In this document: positions 52,204 to 64,000 of the stretch, piece by piece
How positions within the stretch are numbered: the first letter of the stretch is position 1
How the letters are laid out: each line of letters opens with the position of its first letter
Origin: Piscicola geometra
Taxonomy: Eukaryota; Annelida; Clitellata; Hirudinida; Piscicolidae
Assembly: GCA_943735955.1 (NCBI GenBank)
Contig: OX030956.1
Span: 4,569,412-4,633,411 of the forward strand
Reading direction: 5' to 3'
DNA length: 64,000 nt
Position numbers and translations under genes: made by a program
Notes under the pieces: generated by a model
The model's input: only the letters and a program-made list of their open reading frames with translations
Database searches by the model: none
Told to the model about the DNA's origin: nothing

Positions 52204-52930
52204 TGGTCGCCGTGAAGACAACCATGAATTGGAGGGGTAAGGGAATCTTGTGCAAGCGTGGCCGATGCAGAAGTTCAATAAAGTCAGCGAGAATTGTTTT
52301 CTTAATCATTTAATCATGTTTTTAGATAGTCAATGTAGAAGATTACAGGCATACGATGATGATGAATTGAAAGGAGGGGGGGAGAATGAAGGAGTGAATG
52401 GAATGAATGAAGAAGGGAATGAAAGAATAAATTGAATGGAGGAAGAAAAGAATAAAGGAGTGAACGGAAGAATTGAATAAAAAGTTAATGGAATGAAAGA
52501 AAAAAAGAAATAGAGAAGTGAATAGAATGGAGGAATGGAGTATTAAAGGAGAAGAGGAGTGAGGACAGACTTGACTAGAGCGTCAGGAGGCTACTCTACG
52601 ACGCTCGACTAGGCCACTGTGGCTACCTTAAATATGATTATCAGGAAACGATGGAGAGTGTCTCGAGTGAGCTGGAGACACCTCATGCCAGGAAAGGAGG
52701 AGGAGCGAAGGAATGAAAGAATAGCACTGTGCTGTACTGCAGAAACTCTGTCGACGGTGTTGGTTGTTGTGGTAGTGATGATGATAATGATGATGATGAT
52801 GATGATTATGATGAAGGCGTATTGACGATGAAACATTACATTTATAAACCAAACCGCTGAGCGCATTTCTAATTTCCTGTTTTACTCCGCTACTCAGCTC
52901 TCGTTCTAAGTTTTCATCTCATTCAAAATA

Positions 52931-53354
52931 ACCACAGCACTTTAAAGCTAACCACAGCACTTTAAAGCTAACCACAGCACTTTAAAGCTAACCACAGCAC
53001 TTTAAAGCTAACCACAGCACTTTCAAGCTAACCACAGCACTTTAAAGCTAACCACAGCACTTCCAAGCTAACCACAGCACTTTCAAGCTAACCACAGCAC
53101 TTCCAAGCTAACCACAGCACTTTAGAGCTAACCACAGCACTTTCAAGCTAACCACAGCACTTTAAAGCTAACCACAGCACTTTAAAGCTAACCACAGCAC
53201 TTTAAAGCTAACCACAGCACTTTAAAGCTAACCACAGCACTTACAAGCTAAGCACAGCACTTTAAAGCTAACCACAGCACTTTAAAGCTAACCACAGCAC
53301 TTTAAAGCTAACCACAGCACTTTAGAGCTAACCACAGCACTTTCAAGCTAACCA
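52931..53354. repeat. 20-bp minisatellite, 21 copies, just 3' of the CADPS stop
   Basis: Unit accacagcactttaaagcta, 21 uninterrupted copies with single-base variants confined mainly to the ttTAAag core. On the minus strand it starts about 45 nt after the CADPS TGA, so it probably lies in the 3' UTR or directly after it. Confidence 0.95.
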
Positions 53355-53397
53355 AAGGCAGCAGACTCACGGCACAACCACACACAACACAGCAAAC

Positions 53398-56300
53398 TCA
53401 CCAGTTCTTGAGGAACCTCATCATGGCTCCGATGCCTCCTTCGATGATGGATGCGGGACCGGCAGCCAGCGAGGGAAGGCGGGTCTCTCCCGATGAGGGG
53501 GCGGATTGAGCGGTGGAGAAGTTAGAGACTGACTGGGTGGCCTCCTCCACTTGCAGGCGACTGCAGATGCCCTGGTACACCTTGCTGTTCAGTACGTTCT
53601 CAGGTACGCCCTGCAACTCGAAGTCGGAATAGCACTTCTGCAATGGTGAGAGATCGTTGGTGATTACAATTGAAGTAGATTGGAAGTTTCAAGATGAATG
53701 TTTTTTATTAATCGCTAGTGGGAACCCTGGTGATGGCGAGGAGGCAGTTCAGTTGGTAGGAGTGCAAGCTGGAGTCGATGCGTTCGAGCAGCCACTCACT
53801 GATCATCTTCGTTTGCGAGGAATACCACGACTGCGCAGTGGTGGAGAGGTGCAACAGATGAAGGTGCATGTGGCTACTTCGACTAAATGAGGCATCATCG
53901 ATGAAGCAATACTGAGAACAAGGAAGAGCGTTCTTGAATTTATTAATAAAAGCTATAAAAACTAAATCGATGAGGAAAGAGGAAGGACAGACAAATAGAC
54001 AAACAGACAGACAGACAAAAAGACACCTCAAGGAGGTTCAGGATGTAGAGCTCGTCTGCCACCTTCTGTCGGATCTGGTCGAGTGTCACCCGCATGAAGC
54101 TGATGTACGACCTGCTCAGCTCGTCTGTCGGCTTCTGAGGAAGGCCGGGAAGCAAGTTAAGATTTAATTTGAAAGATTTTGTGAAAGATGTTTTCAAAAT
54201 TTCGAATGTTGCTAATGAAACAAGGGTCTGAAACCTTGAGAGGAACAAATGCATGGTAGCAGAGGACTTACGGTGAGTGCGAGAACTGAAGAGAGCAGGG
54301 AGTTCTGGTCGTACCTGGCCAGCTTACCTAACGTATTCTCCAGCACGCCCAGCAACTGCAGAGACAAAGAAAGAGTCATGCAATGCTTGAAGATGTCGAA
54401 ACTACTGCACAACCAACCAACCCTTTCGAGCAAGGACTTGGTCATGATGGTGTGGATCTGGTCTAGGAGTTCATCGTCTCTGTACAGTTGTTGCTGAGAC
54501 AAGAAGAAGAGAGATGAAGAGTGAACGAGAATTATAATTTTTTGAAATTCATAATTAAGTGCTTAATATGTTGCACCATCATACCTCGCTAAGACATCTG
54601 CCATTAATATATGAGAAATAAAGACCAGCGTTGGCCGAAACTTCCGCCACAAACATAAGCCACCTGGTTCTTGAAGTCGACCAAGACATTCATCATGACG
54701 AGCATCTCCGACGGGAAGACGTAGTCAGTCGTCTTTGGTCCCTTCTTCAGCCACGTCTCAAAACCCTTCGCCACCCTGTGTGCGTGATGTGCCCTTCGTT
54801 GGAATCTCCTTGTGAAAGCACAACCACACCACCACCATCTTTACCACCACCACTTTCACCACTACCACCACCACCAAAACAACTACCAGTACCTCATCGA
54901 AGTTGTCATTCAAATCATGTATACAGCCTTCCATTCATACATACAGCCATCCCCGCACTCACATATGTACACACAAACACACACATGCACACACAAACAC
55001 ACACATGGACACACAAACACACACATGGACACACAAACACACACATGGACACACAAATACACACATGGACACACAAACACACACATGCACAAACGCATAG
55101 GAACGAACCTCTTGGAGGCTGCCTCGATCATTTCCGATGAAATGACCTTGAGACGGTGGTCGAGGTGGTCGGCGAACACTTCCTCGGGCCAGTGCAGGTC
55201 TGTGATGAAAGACTGCAGCACCTCGAGCTTACACAACATGTTTTCCGACGTCTGACATCCGTTGCTGCCATCAAAAGGTTTTATATATTTGTCTTTGAAT
55301 TAAATTCTATTGCTGAAATTGTTCAATAGTAAGTGTGATTAAAAGGTTTTTAAATGCATAATATAACTCTGATCTACCCCCAATCAATCTCTCTGACACT
55401 CTCCTCACTCCAGACCCAACCCCTCCATCCCACACAACACCCACCCTTTAACCAACTACCCAGCACCAAACAACCCAGCAATAACCACCCCACACCAGCC
55501 CATCACCAACATCAACATCAACCACCCCACCTCATCACTAACACACCAACCAAATCACACCCACACCACACCAACCAAATCACACCCACACCACACCAAC
55601 CAAATCACACCCACACCACACCAACCAAATCACACCCACACCACACCAAACACTCCAAGCACCAACCAAATCACACCCACACCACACCAACCAAATCACA
55701 CCCACACCGCACCAACCACTCCAAGCACCAACCAAACCACCCCAACCACACCATCACAAATACACCACACCATCCCATTCCCAACAAAGCACCAACGCAC
55801 CCTTGCAGCTTCCACGTCTCCTTCTCGAAGCCATTGTTGACCGCTTGCGCAATCGCTGACTCCATCAGGTCGACATACCTGACCACCAGAGGAGCGAAGG
55901 CATCCCTGAGATGACTGTGGAACTTGCCGCCTGACAAGCTTTCTGTGGTTGATGTGGTTTCAGTGGTTGTTGTGGTTGTGGTGGTGGTGGGTGGGTTTAG
56001 TGGTGGTGGTGGGTGTCTCAGTGATGGTGGTGGTGGTTGAGGCGGTGGTTTTGATGGCTGGTGGTGGCTGTTTGCATTGATTGTGGTGGTGGTGGGTGGT
56101 CGTGGTGGTGTTGGCAGGTGGATGTCTCAGTGGTTGAAGTGGTGGGTGCTTCAATTGATTTTTGTGGAAATGCTGGGTAGTTGCAATGGTTGTGGTTGCA
56201 GTCATTAAAAACCTCTATCATTCAACCGACCACACACCGTGGTTTCTGAGATAGTCGTTGAGCATGTGGAAGAGCGGGAAACAGCCCCAAGTGTCGGAGG

Positions 56301-59202
56301 GCTGGCTCGCGAGCAGGTTGTCCAGGTCGACTGAGAATAACGACCAGAAGATCTCCGCGTGCTCGCCTATCAAGTCGCTGAACCAGGAAAACGCCTTGTG
56401 GTGTCGTTAAGTGAAGGTGGTTGTTTGTGGTGGAGGTGGTTGTTTGTGGTGGAGGTGGTTGTTTGTGGTGGAGGTGGTTGGTGAAGCAGATGAGGTTGAG
56501 ATGCTGGAGAAAGTGTAAGTGATGGTGGTTTGTGGTGGAAGTGATGGTGGTTTGTGGTGGAAGTGAGGGTGGTTTGTGGTGTAAGTGAGGGTGGTTTGTG
56601 GTGGAAGTGATGGTAATTTGTAGGGGAAGTGATGGTGGTTTGTAGTGAAAAACCGACATTCCAAAGTTCTAAGTGTAAAATGCTATTTGAATTGGTTGAA
56701 AATCGAATGGTGTAACAAGAAGTGAAAAATTCTACTCTAGAAGTTGAAAAAAGCGAATAAGAAAAATAGACAAGATGAATGTATAGAATGGATTCAACCA
56801 ATTGATTAGAGGGATTTAATGAATTGATTGAATGAGTTAAATAAATATATTAAATAAGTTGAATAAATTTTTTAAATATGTTATATAAATTTATTAAATA
56901 AATTAATATAAAAATCCTCCATTAAAGCAAGTCTAAAAACTTACCAGACGATTAAAAAGACAAGGAAGTGGCTAGCAACTATTTAAAATAAGAATGAAAA
57001 GTCTAGAGGGAATCTCACCGCCTTGAAGGACTGTCAGGATTTAGCCGTTTGTTTATTGAAATATAAAAATCTCAATAAATGCTTTTTACCTATGAAAACG
57101 TACAACAACAATAACAAAGGAAATGTCGACAATAATTGTCAATGATTCAGAGACAGTAAATGATGGATGAAGAAAGGGAGAAACAAGCACACAAAGACAA
57201 GCCACCTCGGCGTGGTACTCGTCGTTCTGCTGCAGCACCTCGATGCAGAGTTCGGCCAGATGGGTCAGATACTCCAGCCGCTTCTTCACCTCCACGTCGC
57301 CTCCTGAGGCGTCTGCTTGCGCTTCTGATGATGAGGAGAAGTGAGTGAGTGTGCAGTGTGAGGGGGGTAGCTATCCATCTACCCATCAACGTCGCCAAGC
57401 CTTTTGTCAGTCACCAATGAAAAAGTAACTCAATTAATATAGACAAAACTCAACAACAAAAATCTAATATAACATAGGAGAAGGCATGAAAAAGTTAGAT
57501 GTTATATATTGAAAATAGCAAGTTGTTGAAAGAGTGGTTAGAGGAGTTTAAAGGGCGATGGATTGTAAGGTTGTGCCCCAGCTTGCATGAGATGCTCAAC
57601 ATAAGAAGGCAACAAAGAGTATGTTAGACGAAGACAAACTGAATGATTGAAATGCTAAATTTTTCGCTCAAACCTTGCTTTTTGAGATTGTTGAGGACTG
57701 GAGTACGTGGAGAGTTAAAGAGAACGATTAAGAAAACATTCGAAGTTAGATAACACTAATAACAACTCGAACTAATTTAACATTTATTTAAACAAAGACG
57801 CACAAACACAATAAGAGCAACGGTTGCTCGAAAAAACAAAGAAACAAACAGACACCTTCGAGCTTGGCCTGCTCAGAGATCTTGGTGTAGTTGAGCAGGG
57901 CCCCGTTCTCCAGACACTTTTTCAAAAAGCTGTTGTTTGGAGAGGGTAGCGAAGATAGACTTGTGAACTTGAAGGCATTGAACGTACTCTGCCCCATGAG
58001 TCAAGCCTCTCGATGATCTCCCTCCCCAACTTTTCATTCTCAAACTCCCCCTCCACCTCTCTCTCTTTTTTTTCAACCTCCTCCTCAACCTCCCCCTCAA
58101 CCTTCCCCTCAACCTTCTCAACCTCAACCTCCTTCTCAACCTCTTCCTCCACCTCCCTCTCTTCTTCTTCAACCTCCTCTTCAACCTCCCTCTCCACCTT
58201 CCCTTCAACCTTCCCTTCAACCTTCTCAACCTCAACCTCCCCGCCTCCCCCTCCACTCCACCTCCTCCCCCCAGACAGACAGGCACCTGTGGATCTCTTC
58301 GGAGGGCACTGGGGTCACGATGTCCTTCATCAGCACCTGCAGACGAGTGATGGTTGAAAGGGCAGCGATTTGAGCTTGGAGACTCAACACGACACAAGAG
58401 GAAGTTATGGAAGCTAACTGAAGCTCGTCGGGTTCACGCCACGACGTGACCACGTCAATAATATTCGTCATTGTACTTTATTGTATTGTATTTTATTTTA
58501 TTATACTGTATCTCATTGTATTCTATTGTATTGTATTGTATTTTATTGTATTGTATTGTATTTTATTGTATTGTATTTTATTGTATTGTATTTTATTGAA
58601 TTGTATTTATTCTATCGTATCTTATTGAATTGCTGAACGCACCCGTTCCATGAGGGAGAGGGTGGCCTTGAGGGCTCCTTCGGGTCTTCCGAACGGAAAA
58701 ACGTACCTGGATGGAGTGAGGTGAGGGGAGGGGAGCTGGGAGGCAGTGTATTGAAAGTATTTCAAAAAATGAAATATACAAAAATAGAAGATGATTTGAA
58801 ATAATAACGAAGGATTGAATAGCACGTTGTGAGATTGGGCATACAACATGTGTGCATTGTGTGGACGCACAAATAGATAGCCTTCCATTCACCCGTACGA
58901 ACCACCCATTCATTTCTTAGTGCATTAATGCATTTATCCATCCATGCGGTCATGCATTAATGCATCAGTGCACCTAAAGTTAGTGATTTGAAATTCGATT
59001 TGGTTCCTGAGTTGCTCTTTTATCTCGACAAACTTGTCCCTCTCTTCGTGAAGAATCGACCCTACCCCATCTGGTCTGTGTGCGTGTGTGTGCGTGCGTG
59101 TGTGTGTTTGTCTGTGTGTTAGTTTGTATGTGTGTGTGTGTTTTATTGTGTGCGTGTGTGTGTGTGTGTCTGTGTGTTAGTTTGTATGTGTGTGTGTGTT
59201 TT

Positions 59203-59278
<76 letters not shown>

Positions 59279-60270
59279 TGTTCGTGTGTGTGTGTGTGTG
59301 TGCGTGGATTCAAAGCAACCTGTTGCCATGCACGTGGGAGGCGCAGAAGGCGAAGCTGTAGTGCATCAGCGTCGAGTCGACCATGACACCTGTGATGGTG
59401 TTGCAAGGGCATGATAATTGTGCGGTGATGGTGTGGTAATGGTGTGGCAAGGTCATGATATTGGTGTGGTAATGGTGTGGCAAGGGTGTGGCAAGGGTGT
59501 GGCAAGGGTGCGCCGATGAAAGTAGCAGCAGTTTTGTTCAGCAAATAAGTTTCATTAAGCATCTCAAACTACTCATTTTAAAGACGAAACTCTGAACTCT
59601 CCAATTCCTTCTCGCCCCGATGGCCTCAGAAAGGCTGGAAGAACCTCTGAGGGCACTTACTCAAAAAATACTCCCTACCCTGTTCAAACGCCCACCTAGT
59701 GTCAACGAAAGAGACAGGAAGATTTGAAGGAAAGAACGTTAGATTTCACGAAAAAGGTTGGAGAGGAGCAGGGTGACGGGGTGAAGGGTAGCAGTGTGAG
59801 TATTGAAATAGGTTGTCGCATAGGTGGGAATCTAGAATAACATTAATAGTTATTATAATTATTTATAATTAATAATGCACTTGAGCTTTATCGTCTTTTA
59901 GAATTTTAATTATTTTTTAATTAAACGAAAATAAAGAGAAAAAAGTCGAAATAGAGATTATAAAGTCGTGATGCTCCGAAGCCATCAAAACGCCGCAATG
60001 TCGCAGCAGGCGAGCAAACGAATAATGATGGAAGAGCACTAGAAGAGCGGGATTAGCGAGAACCCCGCATGAGAAATAGATGTGACCGAGGGAGACAGGC
60101 AAAGATGCGAAGACGTCTCGGTGCTTCTGGAAAGTTCATGGGAAAAGCGCAAAAATATCCACTTTCCCTTAGATCTTGAGAAGGAAAATGAAACGATTAA
60201 GGAGAAACTAAAACAGTTCAGACAGGCCCCACCCTCGAGAGAAGAAACTTTGGCCTGAATAAAATAAACC

Positions 60271-60332
<62 letters not shown>

Positions 60333-63300
60333 TTGATGAGGAAGAGACGTTGAAGTTGAAAGAATGGAGGAATGAACCGACTGTTTCTGGCTTGGTCAAG
60401 GAGTTCAGAGAGGTAGAAGAGGTGTCTCTTGCAGCCCCTGACGCCGTACCTGGCACAGTACTCGTCCAATACGAAGATCTGGCCTGGACTGAACCAGCCC
60501 TGGAGAGTTGCATGTGTGACAAGGGGTGTCAGTGGCTGGTGTCAATGATAGGTGGCAGGATAGAATGGCCAGTTTAAGAAAATATTTCTAGATGGTGAAT
60601 TGCAAAAATTTAAAGACAAAAAGTTAAGCAGACACAAAATCTTAGATAAGATACAGTCATCAAACAAAAAAAGATACAAACGATAATAAAATAAATAAAT
60701 AATAACAACAATAATAATAATAATAAAATAATAGGAATGATGATGGTGATGATACAAGCAGCAATAACAATGCTTATACTAACCAGCGACGTGTACTGGT
60801 CGTTGAGGCGGTACTCCAGCGTGAGTTTCTGCAGCAGCTGGAAAAGCTCGTGGTGCTCGAAGTTGCCTGGAGCTGCACTCACAAACTCGTCGAGGCCATG
60901 CTTTCGCGCCTTGTCTGTGTCTGGCAGTGGTTGTGGTGGGGTCGAAGCGTTGAATGTGACTGTGGCGAACGAGCGCGACCGCTTCAGATGCGCCAACCGT
61001 TCGGTGCAGAATGTCGAATTACTCTAAGAAAAGCACAGGTCCTTGAAAATAACGTTCTCCTTGCTGACATCATCATCATCGTCACCACTACTACCACCAC
61101 CATTATTATAACCATCATCATCATCATCATGACACAGACAAAAGCCTATCACCACCAACCTCCCTGGACTTTGGACAGGAGGGTGTTGGTCGACTTGGAG
61201 GGTTGGCTGGCGGGAGTGACGGGCTTGTGCGACTGTCCGGTCGCTCGGTAGATCGCCTGCACCCAGAGGGACCGTTCGGTCTCATCGTCGGTGGCGAAGA
61301 CTGTTTGGTCGCCCTCCCTGACGATGCTCATGAAGTACTTGCCGCCCTCGACGCCTGATGGGGGGGGGGGGAGAGGTGCACAATCTACAATGAACATCGT
61401 GTGCATTGTACATCAACGCACACTGCATCCATCCATCTACTGCCCATTCACCCACACACGCACCTTCGAGAGGCTCGCAGTAGTCGACAGTGAAGCCGTC
61501 GAGTTGCTGTATCTCCACTGGGTCCTGCTTCCTCTCGTGGTAACTGCACATCGCAAATGTGTACTGAGACACCTGTTGGGGTGGTGGGGTGTGGTGGCGG
61601 TTTTGGTTGTGGTGCGTGTGGGGGTGATGATGTTGTGTGGGGTGTGGTTGTGGTGGAGTGGGGTGTGGTTGTGGTGATAGTTGTGGAAGTAGATGCAGTA
61701 GTGGTGCACTGGTGCACTAGGAGGAAAAAGAAACGTTAATAACGGAAGAGTTATAGCGTTTATTACTATGGAAACAGATCAAATATTAACTTCCGAATCT
61801 CCGCTCGAAATAACTTTTCAGAAACTACAAAAATCCCAACGCAGAAGAAATTAAAAGTCGCAGAAAGAATGAAAAAGCGACATTGGATTGATCGAGACAG
61901 GAGTGAAAGAAGACAAGATGGTCACTTTCAAGGTGTTGAGAGGAAGAAGAAAAGAAGCCGCTGATTGGCGGGCTAACGATCTTCCTCCATGTGAAATCAG
62001 CCTCCCTGAAGCTTGCCGATGGCGCCAATATACAAACGACCTTGACACTGATGGTCGCCATTCTATAGCGCACCAGTAAGGGTTGCTTAAGTCTCGCGTG
62101 AATATTTAATGAGGCTGTATCATTGGAATGATTAATGATGTAATTAGCTAAGAAGAAGATCGATGGACTGATCGGTGATCAGTGGATGAGTGAACGGAGG
62201 ATTGATTGATTGTTGAGGAGAGAGAGTGATTGATGCATTTGGTGAAAGACAATTCTGGAAAGTCAAGTTCGAATGAGGAAGCGGCGACATGCAGATGAAG
62301 CAAGCGACGATGCCTCGATGAAATACTTGACCACAGAACAAACTAATGGCTTTGCATAGATGATCTGTAAGATTGCTTTTTGAACCAAATAGATAACTTT
62401 TTCATGTCAGAAGGTACCAAAGTAGTTCAAATGTTTTATTAATAATTTGCGTGCTTTTAAATACTTAATGGCAAATCTAGGCAAATCAAAACACACACAC
62501 AAAAAATGCTGGGAAATTACCACACTAACACACACATACAATGACCACACTAACACACACATACAAGTACCACAAAGTTAACACACACATACAATTACCA
62601 CACTAACACACACATACAATTTGCACACTAACACACACATACAGTTTGCACACAGACCTGCACGAGGATAAAGTACCGCTTCTTCCAGCGCTTCCAGACG
62701 TTTTTGCCCTGAGCGTACAAGTAACTGTGTTGTTGTTGTTGTTGTTGTTGTTGTGGTGTTGTGGTTGTTGTTGTTGTTGTTGTGGTGTTGTGGTTGTTGT
62801 TGTTGTTGTTGTGGTGTGCCAAGGAAGTGCAATGAGACAAACTTATTTTTTTCTTGTTTTTATTATCATTGTTCTTATCATTATTATTATTCTCATTATC
62901 AATTTATAATTTTATTTTTAAACCTATTGATATCGCCTGAAATAATTCTATTTTATATTTCGTCACTGATGCGAGAGTGCAATGGCCATTTGAGACTCGG
63001 TAATCCTTTCAAAAACGCGCACAAACAAACACAAACAAACACAAACACAGACACACACAGCACAACAAACCACAACACACACACACAGCAACATACACAC
63101 ACACAGCAAAACACACACACACAGCCAAACACACACACAGCAAAACACACACACACACAGCAAAACACACACACAGACACACACACAGCAAAACACACAC
63201 ACAGATACACACACAGCAAAACACACACACACAGCAACACACACACACACAGCAACACACACACACACACACCCGCAGTGTTTGAGGTTCTGTGGCTTGT

Positions 63301-63412
63301 CGATGCGGATGGCGATTTTGATCTTGAGGCTTTTGTCGACGCAGTTCTTGGAGGCGGTCAGCTGGTACCACTCTGGCGTCTTGGGGGAGTTCGCCGTTGG
63401 TGTGATGATCAC
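53398..63412 (-). CDS. CADPS: CADPS/CAPS (UNC-31), secretory vesicle priming factor; C-terminal part
   Basis: CAPS primes dense-core vesicles for Ca-triggered release. Exons (minus): 63412-63273, 62724-62658, 61572-61464, 61354-61160, 60920-60784, 60499-60382, 59389-59320, 59075-58974, 58706-58643, 58336-58287, 57929-57856, 57324-57206, optional 57030-57019, 56394-56238, 55942-55801, 55264-55109, 54775-54664, 54493-54422, 54355-54272, 54134-54027, 53830-53726, 53637-53398 (TGA), about 810 codons. The first exon ends the C2/PH linker ([10 protein letters not shown]). The PH domain follows ([47 protein letters not shown]). Then come [45 protein letters not shown] and [14 protein letters not shown]. 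The Munc13-homology region spans [31 protein letters not shown] and [12 protein letters not shown]. The tail is [12 protein letters not shown]...MRFLKNW. The N-terminal exons lie past the right edge. A human segment around FCLASQVMDLTI has no counterpart seen. Confidence 0.96.
54958..55095. repeat. 20-bp repeat in a CADPS intron
   Basis: Unit acacacatggacacacaaac, about six copies, ending 14 bp from the donor at 55109. Confidence 0.92.
55540..55760. repeat. 25-bp repeat in a CADPS intron
   Basis: Unit built on ccaaccaaatcacacccaca, about seven copies with one longer variant containing cactccaagc. Confidence 0.9.
55950..56190. repeat. TGG-rich degenerate array in a CADPS intron
   Basis: Runs of gtggtggtgg with gtttcagtgg and gtggtt units, between exons 56394-56238 and 55942-55801. 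Confidence 0.75.
56405..56650. repeat. 20-22-bp TGG-rich minisatellite next to a CADPS acceptor
   Basis: Units tggttgtttgtggtggaggt and gatggtggtttgtggtggaa. It begins about 10 bp upstream of the acceptor at 56394. Confidence 0.9.
57019..57030 (-). other. Candidate 12-nt CADPS microexon
   Basis: On the minus strand aaatcctgacag|TCCTTCAAGGCG|gtgaga has a good acceptor and donor around 12 nt coding SFKA. Neighbouring exons meet in phase 0, so it can be included or skipped in frame. Human CADPS has ESVDAFAWW here, which fits ...ESFKAAFSWF. Confidence 0.5.
58463..58620. repeat. (TTGTATTTTA)n-type array in a CADPS intron
   Basis: AT-rich 5- and 10-bp units ttgta and ttttattgta for about 150 bp. 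Confidence 0.92.
59081..59308. repeat. (TG)n array next to a CADPS acceptor
   Basis: TG repeats with a duplicated 58-bp block (tctgtgtgttagtttgtatg). On the minus strand it forms the (CA)n directly before the acceptor at 59075. Confidence 0.95.
60270..60333. repeat. (GAT)n in a CADPS intron
   Basis: About 20 pure GAT units about 50 bp from the donor at 60382. Confidence 0.95.
62490..62657. repeat. 25-bp repeat ending at a CADPS donor
   Basis: Unit ccacactaacacacacatac plus aatta, about five copies, continuing into the intron boundary at 62658. Confidence 0.9.
62726..62817. repeat. (GTT)n/(TTG)n next to a CADPS acceptor
   Basis: Three runs of TTG separated by tggtgttg. On the minus strand this gives (CAA)n-cacag, the acceptor of the exon starting at 62724. 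Confidence 0.95.
63020..63272. repeat. (CA)n-derived array beginning at a CADPS donor
   Basis: CA repeats interrupted by cacagcaaaa units. On the minus strand the donor GT of exon 63412-63273 is the first dinucleotide of the (GT)n. Confidence 0.95.
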
Positions 63413-64000
63413 CTGCAGTGGTGGTGGTTGAGAAGGCGGTGAAGGTGGAGAGTGGAATTGGGAAAGTGAAGAAGGTGAAGAGATGAAGAGGTGGTGGAGA
63501 TGAAAAAGTGAAGGTTAGGAAATTATTAAGTTGGTGAAAGGGATGTGTGATGAGTTGGCGATGATGTGAGCCTGTGTTAGTGACGCAATGTGATTCAGGT
63601 CTCAAACAAAGGTTTGAATAATTCACAATATGCACGACTAATCTTCAAAAACGGAAGAAAACAATTCAAAGTCAAGAAGGTTTATAATGTGAGGCCGTTT
63701 TGCCTTGAAGGTTTATTAGTGGTCCGTTGAAGACGATGCCATCTTGAAAGACGGGCATAAGGCACGCAAGGCATGATTTCCCCGGGGATTTGCAATGTTT
63801 GCCTCCCAGTTGTGTGTGCTGCACAGGCATTATGGAATGTTTCTCTTTTCAGGAAAAGGACCTTTTGAAATTTATTGAGAGGTTTGAAAGAGACTTTTTA
63901 ATGGATTAAAAGGCGTTGTCTCGATCGATCTTTTCTGCTGTTTAATGGCCTGCGACTTTTAAAGCAAATTTCTCGATGCACTTTCAAGATTTTGAGGGAG
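63413..64000. other. CADPS intronic sequence to the window edge
   Basis: The acceptor cactgcag sits at 63413-63420. No further upstream exon is recognised before the end of the window; the C2 and N-terminal exons must lie beyond. Confidence 0.6.

Larger units (their letters stand above)
41933..52930. other. 11-kb interval with no recognised gene
   Basis: Both strands were read for conserved domains; none was found. The stretch is AT-rich with many short frames and contains tandem arrays at 45.6-46.5, 51.1-51.4 and 52.1 kb. Segments such as 43.86-44.10 kb look like a decayed transposon but no ends could be paired. Confidence 0.45.

Noticed and set aside
41933..52930. tRNA or snRNA genes in the long gene-free interval
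   Set aside because: No cloverleaf with A and B boxes or other RNA signature was found by eye; a covariance-model scan would be decisive.
52931..53354. CRISPR-like array
   Set aside because: The 20-bp units are contiguous without spacers and lie in an animal gene's 3' flank.

Overview
The window is animal nuclear DNA: AT-rich, intron-rich and packed with simple repeats. Five metazoan genes can be traced exon by exon: CASC3/Barentsz, PTDSS1 (phosphatidylserine synthase), an UNC4/UNCX homeobox gene, tektin-4 and CADPS (CAPS/UNC-31). A sixth encodes a SOCS-type SH2 protein. The gene set is bilaterian. The very dense di- and trinucleotide arrays, Asn/Gln runs inside homeobox and EJC proteins, and AT richness suggest a lophotrochozoan such as a leech-like annelid. 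The species is an inference.

Layout. 0.6-4.2 kb: an intact non-LTR retrotransposon with a perfect 26-bp target-site duplication, inserted into an older decayed reverse-transcriptase relic. 5.4-11.5 kb (-): CASC3, eight exons, first exon unresolved. 12.5-20.1 kb (+): PTDSS1, 14 exons, head-to-head with CASC3; a hAT-like MITE sits beside one splice acceptor. 20.1-24.9 kb: repeats. 24.9-31.6 kb (-): UNC4, three exons, with a TATA box upstream. 33.6-35.8 kb (-): tektin-4, eight exons. 40.5-41.9 kb (-): SOCS gene, two exons. 41.9-53.3 kb: no gene recognised, several minisatellites. 53.4-63.4 kb (-): the C-terminal 21 exons of CADPS from the C2/PH linker to the stop; the N-terminal exons lie beyond the right edge.

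Exon models were built by hand: each junction was chosen so that reading phase closes and the protein matches the remembered family sequence. Junction phases are consistent in every model, but no alignment was run.

The genes are not one pathway. CASC3 acts in the exon junction complex, PTDSS1 in ER phospholipid synthesis, UNC4 in neuronal identity, tektin-4 in axonemes, SOCS in cytokine-type signalling, and CADPS in dense-core vesicle priming. Notable points are the nested retroelement, the MITE at a splice site, very relaxed 5' splice sites, microsatellites abutting splice sites, a possible 12-nt CADPS microexon and a 21-copy minisatellite just past the CADPS stop.
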